In this document: positions 24,340-30,789 of the stretch, piece by piece
Numbering within the stretch: the first letter of the stretch is position 1
Layout of the letters: the number at the start of each line of letters is the position of its first letter
Assembly: GCA_964622455.1 (NCBI GenBank)
Contig: CAZUQP010000012.1
Coordinates: forward strand, 1 to 30,789
Direction of reading: 5' to 3'
From: CAZUQP01 sp964622455
GTDB taxonomy: Bacteria; Pseudomonadota; Gammaproteobacteria; DSM-16500
Length of the DNA stretch: 30,789 bases
Position numbers and translations under genes: made by a program
The notes under the pieces: model-generated
The model's input: the letters and a program-made list of their open reading frames with translations, nothing else
Database searches by the model: none
Told to the model about the DNA's origin: nothing

Positions 24340-25431
24340 ATGGGTATTAAATGCGGCATTGTTGGTTTGCCTAATGTTGGAAAATCCACATTATTTAATT
24401 GTTTAACCAAAGCAGGCGTTGATGCAGCTAACTATCCTTTTTGCACCATTGAACCGAATGTGGGCGTCGTCGCAGTTCCTGATCCACGTTTAGATGAATT
24501 AGCAAAAATCGTGCATCCCGAACGAACTCTTCCAACGACGGTTGAATTTGTTGATATTGCAGGTCTTGTCAAAGGGGCTTCGCAGGGAGAAGGTCTTGGC
24601 AATAAATTTTTAGCAAATATCCGTGAAACCGATGCTATCGTTCATGTCGTCCGTTGTTTTGAAAATACTGACATTGTCCATGTGGCCGGAAAAATTTCGC
24701 CTGAGGATGATATCGCGATCATTAATACTGAATTAGCATTAGCTGATTTAGATACCGTGACTCGCGCAATGATGCGCGTACAAAAACAAGCAAAAAGCGG
24801 TGATAAATCAGCGCAAAGTGATCTTCAATTATTGGAACGCGCCAAAGAACATTTAAATCACGGACAACTGATTCGTACTTTGCCGCTCACAAAAGAAGAA
24901 AAACTTTATTTAAAACAATTACAGTTACTCACTGCAAAACCGACTCTTTATATCGCAAATGTCGCAGAAGATGGTTTTACTGAAAATCCCTATCTTGAAA
25001 AAGTAAAACAAATTGCAGCCGCTGAACAGGCGGGTATCGTTTCAGTGTGCGCCGCGATTGAAGCAGAAATTTCTGAATTAGAAGATACCGAAAAAGCTGA
25101 ATTTTTAGCAGAATTAAATTTAAATGAACCTGGGCTTGATCGGGTCATTCATGCCAGTTATAAACTGCTCGGCCTTGAAACTTATTTTACTGCGGGTGAA
25201 AAAGAAGTGCGCGCTTGGACCATTCCTCTTCACTCAACTGCACCGGAAGCCGCGGGCGTTATCCATTCTGATTTTGCCAAAGGTTTTATTCGCGCTGAAA
25301 TTGTGAGTTATGATGATTATATCAAATATCAAGGCGAAACCGGCGCAAAAGAAGCCGGAAAATGGCGTTTAGAAGGAAAGGATTATATCGTAAAAGATGG
25401 TGATGTCATTTATTTTCGCTTTAATGTTTAA
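24340..25431 (+). CDS. ychF: Redox/ribosome-associated ATPase YchF (OLA1 family)
   Basis: YchF is an Obg-family P-loop ATPase that associates with ribosomes and affects oxidative stress responses. It has 363 residues (family about 363), with G1 GLPNVGKST (9-17), G3 DIAGLVKGASQGEGLGN, the family switch NVAED, and a C-terminal TGS domain (about 278-361, RAWTIPLHSTAPEAAGVIHSDF). ATG 24340 overlaps nothing and lies just after the pth stop; a longer frame from 24265 is not supported by the family start. Confidence 0.97.
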   Translation: MGIKCGIVGLPNVGKSTLFNCLTKAGVDAANYPFCTIEPNVGVVAVPDPRLDELAKIVHPERTLPTTVEFVDIAGLVKGASQGEGLGNKFLANIRETDAIVHVVRCFENTDIVHVAGKISPEDDIAIINTELALADLDTVTRAMMRVQKQAKSGDKSAQSDLQLLERAKEHLNHGQLIRTLPLTKEEKLYLKQLQLLTAKPTLYIANVAEDGFTENPYLEKVKQIAAAEQAGIVSVCAAIEAEISELEDTEKAEFLAELNLNEPGLDRVIHASYKLLGLETYFTAGEKEVRAWTIPLHSTAPEAAGVIHSDFAKGFIRAEIVSYDDYIKYQGETGAKEAGKWRLEGKDYIVKDGDVIYFRFNV

Positions 25432-25460
25432 AATAAATAAAAAATAACGAGGTTAATGCA

Positions 25461-26714
25461 ATGACTATTGGAATTACAAAAGAAACAGCCGACGTTTTCG
25501 AAAAGATGATAACGGCATGCTCTTACTCTGATGATCCAGGGCAAAAAGCCGCTGAGTGTCTTTCAAATTTGAAGATTCTCATAAAAAAATTGCCCCACAA
25601 AAAAAAATCGAAAACAAAAATGCTTCAGGCCGAAGAAGTTTTTTTATTGGCTTCATTGATAACAGCAGACACTCATCTCTCAAAAGATGATTTACTTGAA
25701 ACAGCTAATGATAACCTAGCTCTTTTACCCAAAAACATAAAGCTCGCAGGAAATCTTCAAGACGCATTTAAAAGGCTGCTTAGGTTCCATTTAATTACTA
25801 ATCAAAATAACAGAATAGATTTGCCCTATACCTATTTTCAACCCCTGATGGAAGTTCCTCTGAACCTGCCTCCAGCAGAAGAAATTTTCCCCATCGTGGA
25901 CAATGTAACTAATTTCAGAGATGAAGAAAATACTGATCCGTTACAAGAAATTAAAAAAGAAGAAATGAATGAAGAAAATAAAACACACAAACGAAAATCA
26001 GAAAATCCTGCTCCCGATACAAAACAAAAACGGCATCGCTCAGAAAGAACTCAAGAAAAAAAAAGAAAAAATCAAGAAATTGTCAACGAAAATAAAGTCG
26101 CTATACCCGAAGAAAAAAAAGAAACACCGGCCCACGCTCCTGCGAGTAAAAATAAAAGAAAACCCGATAAGACCCTTACTCCCAAACAATTAAAACGCCG
26201 TGAAATAAATCGTGAATCATCACGCAAATCAAGAGAACTAAAAAAGAATTTTCTGCAGAGCTTAATCGCTGAAAAAAACGAATTGAGTAAAAAAATGGAA
26301 GATCTTGAAAGAAAAGACCCCCATGCAGCCGAAAAATTTAAAAATTTTAAATCTACATTTAAATCGACAGTTTTGCCTCAAAAAATCAAACCATGTAACA
26401 ATAAAAAAACTAATCCTCATCAAACAGAGCAGCAAAAGAAGAATGCCCTCTCTGCCAAAAAATCAAGACAAAATAAATTAAAGGAGATGTATGATCTTCA
26501 GTGCCAAGTAGAATTATACAATCGTTTTTTTGAGCCTTCTCCGCCTCTGCCTGCTCAAAACGCTTTAAAGAAACCTGCTGCACAGGAAGGATCTGTTCTC
26601 ACTCATAGTGTATTTAACAGACCACAAATAATGCCCTCAATAAGCCCCGTTAACCCAAACGACGCTGCCGTAGCGCTTCAAAAAGAAAAACTCCTGCAGC
26701 TACCGAAACATTAA
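25461..26714 (+). CDS. Tandem bZIP-like protein, candidate nuclear effector
   Basis: A 417-residue protein that I cannot place in any bacterial family. Residues 1-135 look helical and globular; 140-240 is a disordered Lys/Glu-rich linker with NLS-like clusters (HKRKS 176-180, KQKRHR 188-193, KKRKN 200-204, KNKRK 230-234). Residues 245-284 match a eukaryotic basic leucine zipper: NRESSRKSRELKK, with Asn250, Arg258, Leu268, Leu275 and Leu282 in exact N-x7-R-x9-L-x6-L-x6-L spacing. A second basic region, KKNALSAKKSRQNKLKE (326-342), has Asn328, Arg336 and Leu346 in the same spacing, then the heptad breaks. The tail is Pro-rich and ends QKEKLLQLPKH. It has no signal peptide or membrane helix; the ribosome-binding site GAGG lies 8 bases before ATG. 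It lies 29 bp behind ychF and overlaps rlmB. In a Dot/Icm genome it is a candidate secreted DNA-binding effector (inference). Confidence 0.8.
   Translation: MTIGITKETADVFEKMITACSYSDDPGQKAAECLSNLKILIKKLPHKKKSKTKMLQAEEVFLLASLITADTHLSKDDLLETANDNLALLPKNIKLAGNLQDAFKRLLRFHLITNQNNRIDLPYTYFQPLMEVPLNLPPAEEIFPIVDNVTNFRDEENTDPLQEIKKEEMNEENKTHKRKSENPAPDTKQKRHRSERTQEKKRKNQEIVNENKVAIPEEKKETPAHAPASKNKRKPDKTLTPKQLKRREINRESSRKSRELKKNFLQSLIAEKNELSKKMEDLERKDPHAAEKFKNFKSTFKSTVLPQKIKPCNNKKTNPHQTEQQKKNALSAKKSRQNKLKEMYDLQCQVELYNRFFEPSPPLPAQNALKKPAAQEGSVLTHSVFNRPQIMPSISPVNPNDAAVALQKEKLLQLPKH
26193..26312 (+). other. bZIP motif 1 (basic region plus three-leucine zipper)
   Basis: It encodes residues 245-284. The basic region holds Asn250 and Arg258, the two DNA-contact positions of bZIP proteins, and three leucines follow at heptad spacing (268, 275, 282). 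It is not a strict match to the PROSITE bZIP basic signature as I recall it: Ile249 and Leu260 differ. Confidence 0.65.
26436..26519 (+). other. bZIP-like motif 2 (basic region, degenerate zipper)
   Basis: It encodes residues 326-353. Asn328, the Ser-Ala pair, Lys-Lys-Ser and Arg336 line up with bZIP basic regions, and Leu346 is at the first zipper position, but the next heptad positions are Tyr353 and Ser360. It may bind DNA weakly or only pair with a partner. Confidence 0.5.
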
Positions 26715-27396
26715 GACTTGAAACAGAACCTTGCATGGGAATATTTAACAACATATCGCAGTGTTCGCGCGTTAAACGTCTAAGGCCTGTCCCTTCTGCA
26801 CCTAAAACGAATGCAGCAGATGAGGTGAAATCAGCTTGATATAAAGTTTTTTTAGCCGCTTCATCTGCACCAAATACCCAAATATTTCTTTCTTTCAACA
26901 TACGTAGTGTGCGCGCTAAATTCGTCACTTGAATAAAGGGAATGGTTTCTAGCGCGCCAGATGCAACTTTTGCAACGGTAGGCGTTAAACCAACTGATTT
27001 ATCTTTAGGCGCAATCACTGCATGAACACCCGCAGCATCAGCACTTCTCAAACATGCACCTAAATTATGTGGATCTTGAATATTATCTAAAATGAGCAAT
27101 AATGCCGGGCTTTCCAAATGATCCAATAAAATTTCTAAATCCGCTTCCGTAAAACGTTTAGCTTTTTGACAATAAGCAAGGATCCCTTGATGATTGGCCT
27201 GATGAGCTGCCTCATCAAGCGTTTGACGTGTGACCGATTCTATTTTGATTGAATGAGATGCCGCTAATTCAAGGATATGCTGCATTTTTTGATCTAGCCG
27301 TTCTTTCAAAATCATCAAACGAACAACGCGTTCTGGCTGTGTTGTTAACACAGCACGCACAGCATGTATGCCAACAATAACGGACAATTCATTCAT
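26650..27396 (-). CDS. rlmB: 23S rRNA (guanosine-2'-O)-methyltransferase RlmB
   Basis: RlmB, a SPOUT (TrmH-family) enzyme, methylates G2251 of 23S rRNA. It has 248 residues (E. coli 243): an N-terminal substrate-binding domain (VVGIHAVRAVL), then the knotted domain with LILDNIQDPHNLGACLRSADAAG, VLGAEGTGLRRLTREHCD and IPMQGSVSSLNVSVAAGVFLFE. Its ATG overlaps the rnr stop (ATGA). Its last 65 bp are antisense to the end of the bZIP-like gene. Confidence 0.96.
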   Translation of the reverse strand: MNELSVIVGIHAVRAVLTTQPERVVRLMILKERLDQKMQHILELAASHSIKIESVTRQTLDEAAHQANHQGILAYCQKAKRFTEADLEILLDHLESPALLLILDNIQDPHNLGACLRSADAAGVHAVIAPKDKSVGLTPTVAKVASGALETIPFIQVTNLARTLRMLKERNIWVFGADEAAKKTLYQADFTSSAAFVLGAEGTGLRRLTREHCDMLLNIPMQGSVSSLNVSVAAGVFLFEALRQRRLG

Positions 27397-29615
27397 AACT
27401 GCTGTTTCTTTTTACTTTTCTTTTTTGGTTTATCTTGTATAGCCTGGCCTGCCAGCATAAAGTCCATCTGACGCTGGTCCAAATCAACTCGCACCACTTT
27501 AATTTTAATTCCCTCGCCTAAACGAAAATGTGTGCCCGAACGTTCACCAGAAATTTCGTGTTTAATCGGATCAAAATGATAATAATCATTCGGCAAAAGA
27601 CTGATGTGAATTAATCCTTCAACATAAATCTCCGCCAACTCCACGAATAAACCAAAACTCGTGACACTTGAAATAACGCCCGGAAATTCTTCACCCACTT
27701 TATCCAACATAAATTCGCATTTTAACCAATCAACCGCTTCGCGAGTCGCATCATCTGCGCGCCGCTCGGTCATCGAGCAATGTTCAGCATATTTTTCAAA
27801 AATAGGTTCTACTTCGCCGGGCACATATTTTTTACGTAGAATACGGCGTATTGCGCGATGCACTAATAAATCCGGATAACGGCGAATGGGGGATGTAAAA
27901 TGCGTGTACGCATCAAATGCCAATCCAAAATGGCCTTTATTTTCAGGACTATAAATAGCTTGGCTTAATGATCGAAGCAATACGGTTTGAATCACATGTG
28001 CATCGGGTCGTTTCGTGACAGATTCTAATAATTTTGCATAATCACTTGGTGTCGGTTCTTCTTTTCCAGGAAGCGTTAAACCATGTGCATTTAAAAATTT
28101 TCGCAAATCGAGTAATTTTTCAGGTGAGGGGCCTTCATGCACACGATATAATCCAGGACATTCGTGCTTCAATAAAAAATGCGCGGTCGAAATATTCGCG
28201 CATAACATACATTCTTCAATTAAACGGTGCGCATCGTTACGTTCTTCTGCCACAATACGTTCTATTTTTCGATTTTCGCCAAAAATAATTTTGGTTTCCG
28301 GCAAATCAAAATCAATTGAACCGCGTTTTTGGCGCGCTTTATGCAAAATATGATAAAGCGTGAATAATTCGTTAAGATGCGGCATTAATGCAGAAAATTT
28401 TGTTTGTAACGCTTTATCTTTTTTGACGACCATGTCATACACTTGATTATAAGTCAGACGTGCTGCCGAACAAAAAACCGCTTCATGAAATTGATAATCG
28501 GTGATTTTACCGGTTGCATTGATGGTCATTTCACAAACCAATGCTAATCGATTAACGTTGGGATTGAGGGAACATAACCCGTTGGACAAAATCTCGGGCA
28601 ACATTGGAATAACACGTCCTGGAAAATAAACTGAGTTACCGCGATTCAGTGCTTCTTTATCTAATGCAGAATTGGGACGAACATAATGACTCACATCAGC
28701 AATAGCAACATATAAGCTAAAACCGCCTTTGGGTTTCGCCTTGCAATAAACAGCATCATCAAAATCTTTTGCATCTTCGCCATCAATCGTCACAAAAGGC
28801 AAATCACGCAAATCTAAACGGCCTTGGATTGCATCATCGGGCACATTACTTGAAAAATATGCTGCTTCTTCTAACACTTCTTTTGGCCATTCATGCGGTA
28901 ATTCGTGATTACGAATCGCCACATCAATTTCCATGCCAGGTGCCATATGATCGCCAATAATTTCTTTGACGCGCCCGATTGCTTTTGTTTGCAAAGTAGG
29001 TTGCGAAATAATTTCTGCCACTACCATTTGGCCTGAAGTCGCACCTGCCGTTCCATCGGGTGGAATTAAAATTTCTTGTGAAATACGTAAATTGGTCGGT
29101 TGGAGAAATGCAGCACCTGAAGTAATCATTAAACGCCCAACCAATTCATGGGTATTGCGTTCGATCACTTCAATAATCGCACCTTCTCGCCGCCCGCGAT
29201 GATCAATGTTTGAAATTCTCGCCAGCACCCGATCATCATGAAACACAAGACGCATTTGTCTTGCATTCACAAATAAATCATCGCTGCCATCATCAGGAAT
29301 GACAAATCCATACCCATCTTTATGCCCAGAGACCCTGCCTGCGATTAAGTCCATTTTACTGATAACGCCAAATGCACCGCGCCGGTTTTGGATTAATTGC
29401 CCATCGCGTGCCATCGCATTCAAACGGCGCCTTAATGCTTCTTTTTCATGCGATTGGCCTAAGCCTAACTCGGTAAGCAGCTGGCGGAAGGTGGCTGGAC
29501 GGTCTCGTTCGGTCAAAAATTCTAGGATGAATTCACGGCTCGGGATAGGATGTTCGTATTTTTCTGCTTCCCGTTTTGCATAACGGTCTTGTTTATTGAC
29601 TGATTTTTTCCCCAT
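27393..29615 (-). CDS. rnr: Ribonuclease R
   Basis: RNase R, a 3'-5' exoribonuclease able to degrade structured RNA. It has 740 residues (E. coli 813): an N-terminal winged-helix domain (about 25-80), cold-shock domains (about 85-235), the RNB catalytic domain with TIDGEDAKDFDDAVYC (about 274-289) and HFTSPIRRYPDLLVHRAIRR, an S1 domain (about 640-720), and a short Lys-rich tail (KPKKKSKKKQQL). The tail is shorter than in E. coli. It forms a unit with rlmB, the standard order. Confidence 0.97.
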   Translation of the reverse strand: MGKKSVNKQDRYAKREAEKYEHPIPSREFILEFLTERDRPATFRQLLTELGLGQSHEKEALRRRLNAMARDGQLIQNRRGAFGVISKMDLIAGRVSGHKDGYGFVIPDDGSDDLFVNARQMRLVFHDDRVLARISNIDHRGRREGAIIEVIERNTHELVGRLMITSGAAFLQPTNLRISQEILIPPDGTAGATSGQMVVAEIISQPTLQTKAIGRVKEIIGDHMAPGMEIDVAIRNHELPHEWPKEVLEEAAYFSSNVPDDAIQGRLDLRDLPFVTIDGEDAKDFDDAVYCKAKPKGGFSLYVAIADVSHYVRPNSALDKEALNRGNSVYFPGRVIPMLPEILSNGLCSLNPNVNRLALVCEMTINATGKITDYQFHEAVFCSAARLTYNQVYDMVVKKDKALQTKFSALMPHLNELFTLYHILHKARQKRGSIDFDLPETKIIFGENRKIERIVAEERNDAHRLIEECMLCANISTAHFLLKHECPGLYRVHEGPSPEKLLDLRKFLNAHGLTLPGKEEPTPSDYAKLLESVTKRPDAHVIQTVLLRSLSQAIYSPENKGHFGLAFDAYTHFTSPIRRYPDLLVHRAIRRILRKKYVPGEVEPIFEKYAEHCSMTERRADDATREAVDWLKCEFMLDKVGEEFPGVISSVTSFGLFVELAEIYVEGLIHISLLPNDYYHFDPIKHEISGERSGTHFRLGEGIKIKVVRVDLDQRQMDFMLAGQAIQDKPKKKSKKKQQL

Positions 29616-29760
29616 TCATTTTCCATATTACTGATATACTTTGGCATAAGATACCCTGGATGGCCCTTTTTTTCCATGTAATTTCTAGCCCATCATTCAT
29701 ACAGTCATAGACCATTCACTTAACTTCAGGTAAAGTTCTTTTAAAAGAAGGATATTTCTT

Positions 29761-29967
29761 ATGATGCGTACCCTCTGGATTTTACTCGTGATTTTCCTCT
29801 GCTCTTGCGTCAATCAAAAAATGACCCCCGACCAACAAGGTTTTTGCAAAGAAGTCAAACGCCGGATTATATTTAACGGCGCCACCAGTAATAACATCGA
29901 AGCCACCCAACAACGGGCAGAATTGAACACATTGAATAAGAATTATAACAGCCACGATTGCAACTAA
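29761..29967 (+). CDS. Small lipoprotein, function unknown
   Basis: A 68-residue protein with a lipoprotein signal: LWILLVIFLCSC, lipobox LCSC with Cys16 as the lipidated residue, Val-Asn following (no Asp at +2, so the outer membrane is likely). The mature part of about 50 residues has two further Cys (FCKEV, HDCN) that may form a disulfide. The ribosome-binding site AGAAGGA (29746-29752) lies 8 bases before ATG 29761. It is divergent from rnr. No family is recognised. Confidence 0.65.
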   Translation: MMRTLWILLVIFLCSCVNQKMTPDQQGFCKEVKRRIIFNGATSNNIEATQQRAELNTLNKNYNSHDCN

Positions 29968-29998
29968 TTGAAATATAAAAGCTTATTTTTATACCCTC

Positions 29999-30018
29999 GT
30001 TAATACAATTTTAACCTT
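29999..30018 (+). promoter_or_regulatory. PmrA-box-like direct repeat
   Basis: Two TTAA cores (30000-30003 and 30011-30014) are 11 bases apart, start to start, as in the PmrA box reported for Legionella and Coxiella effector genes (cTTAATatT-N2-cTTAATatT). Each half matches about 6 of 9 positions. A -10-like TACAAT follows at 30026-30031, so the site overlaps the -35 region. PmrA itself is not in the window. Confidence 0.35.
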
Positions 30019-30060
30019 TTCTGTCTACAATGTGCGCATTATAAAGCGAGGATGATAAGA

Positions 30061-30723
30061 ATGATGCAACGCAAACAGAAGACTTTTGCTGAACTTGCTA
30101 GTGAGGCACAACAGCGCATAACAACATTAGGCGACGCTAAAATAATCACCGAAGAAGAAGTGTTAGCCGAGTTAGCTCGGCTGCGGGGCATTCGGGATAC
30201 ATTTGAGACTGCTCGCAGAGATGGAGAACTCGAAGCCAAAAGAACGCTATTAAAAGACTTCATCGAAGAGCTGGAAAAGATCATACCTAAGAAGCCAACA
30301 TCTCAAAAAAAAGTGCCCGAAGCGCCCACTTTATTCGAAAGAATACAACAATTACAAGAACAATTTACAGCAAGCCGAGAAAACGGTAACAAACAAATGA
30401 TAAGAGGAGAAGCAAATCTTTTAATATTAGCATTCGCTAAGAAAGAGCAACTTGAAATATCAAATCAAAAAATTCAGCATCTGCTTAATGGATTCAAAGA
30501 GAAATCCCAAGAGTTAACATCCAGTAAGTTAGATGATGAAACACCTAAACTTATTTTAAAATGCAATAGAAACAACAATGATGTTCGTCTTCATTTGCAA
30601 TCTAGAGAAAGTATGAGATTATTTCTGAATCCTCCCCCTCGCATGACCACTTCTAATTCTGATACAAAAGCTGATAATAAGGATAGGGGTAGCAAAAAAT
30701 CTAAAACAACACCTCGTCGTTAA
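30061..30723 (+). CDS. Hypothetical coiled-coil protein, possible effector
   Basis: A 220-residue protein, not recognised. There is no signal peptide or membrane helix; it is mostly predicted charged helices (residues 8-75 and 90-155), a short beta-like part (KLILKCNRNNNDVRLHL), then a disordered basic tail (KKSKTTPRR). Two helical blocks (about 38-67 and 92-125) look like diverged copies with the shared pattern F-x2-[AS]-R-x-[DN]-G-x5-R followed by LL. I choose ATG 30061, 9 bases after GAGG (30048-30051); ATG 30052 is too close to that site. The PmrA-like site upstream makes it a candidate Dot/Icm substrate, which is inference. Confidence 0.7.
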   Translation: MMQRKQKTFAELASEAQQRITTLGDAKIITEEEVLAELARLRGIRDTFETARRDGELEAKRTLLKDFIEELEKIIPKKPTSQKKVPEAPTLFERIQQLQEQFTASRENGNKQMIRGEANLLILAFAKKEQLEISNQKIQHLLNGFKEKSQELTSSKLDDETPKLILKCNRNNNDVRLHLQSRESMRLFLNPPPRMTTSNSDTKADNKDRGSKKSKTTPRR

Positions 30724-30729
30724 TAAAAA

Positions 30730-30765
30730 AACTTGGGGTGCTAATTAAAATAGCAACCCAAAGTT
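30730..30765. terminator. Hairpin, probable terminator
   Basis: Arms AACTTGGGGTGCT (30730-30742) and AGCAACCCAAAGTT (30752-30765) pair with one bulge and a mismatch around a 9-base AT loop. The A-run before it (30724-30731) reads as a T-run on the minus strand, so it would best stop leftward transcription from beyond the window; for the upstream plus-strand gene there is no T-tract. Confidence 0.5.
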
Positions 30766-30789
30766 ATAAGGGAAAAACAACAAAATATT

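Noticed and set aside
25430..25460. PmrA box upstream of the bZIP-like gene
   Set aside because: TTAA cores are present at the end of ychF but spaced 7 bases, not 11; the gene more likely shares the ychF transcript.
25461..26714. Eukaryotic contamination explaining the bZIP motifs
   Set aside because: The gene has a bacterial ribosome-binding site, no introns, and is flanked directly by ychF and rlmB with a physical overlap.

Overview
The window reads as chromosomal DNA of a gammaproteobacterium of the order Legionellales (Coxiella/Legionella/Aquicella-like). Three things point there: a block of Dot/Icm type IVB secretion genes (icmP, icmO, icmN, icmM and two icmL copies), gammaproteobacterial housekeeping gene order (hemA-prfA-prmC; lolB-tRNA-prs-rplY-pth-ychF), and AT-rich lysine-rich orphan genes that look like secreted effectors. 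Names rest on motifs and gene order read by eye; no database search was run.

Layout. 1-172 holds a short palindromic repeat pair. 173-2671 is a divergent peptidoglycan-recycling pair: an AmpG-like permease (-) and an exported GH3/NagZ-like hexosaminidase (+). 2685-3602 (-) is an orphan coiled-coil protein. 3757-10573 (-) is a complete kdp potassium-pump operon: a 30-residue membrane ORF, kdpF, kdpA, kdpB, kdpC and a kdpD whose kinase part is missing; no kdpE is present. 10598-11514 (-) holds an outer-membrane beta-barrel protein and a small exported protein. 11584-17338 (-) is the Dot/Icm block, preceded by dksA, prmC, prfA and hemA, all on the minus strand to 21055. The plus strand then carries lolB, tRNA-Gln, prs, rplY, pth and ychF (21163-25431).

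Directly behind ychF lies the most unusual gene here (25461-26714): a 417-residue Lys/Glu-rich protein with two eukaryote-type bZIP (basic leucine zipper) motifs. The first has the exact spacing N-x7-R-x9-L-x6-L-x6-L; the second has N-x7-R-x9-L and then a broken zipper. Its tail is antisense to rlmB, which forms a unit with rnr (-). The right end has a small lipoprotein and another orphan coiled-coil protein preceded by a PmrA-like double TTAA site.

How it fits together: the Dot/Icm genes encode the coupling complex (DotL/DotM) and inner-membrane/outer-membrane pieces (DotI, DotJ, DotK). The three orphan proteins are plausible but unproven substrates, with the bZIP protein the best candidate for a nucleomodulin acting in a eukaryotic host nucleus. 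The Kdp pump seems to have lost conventional two-component control.
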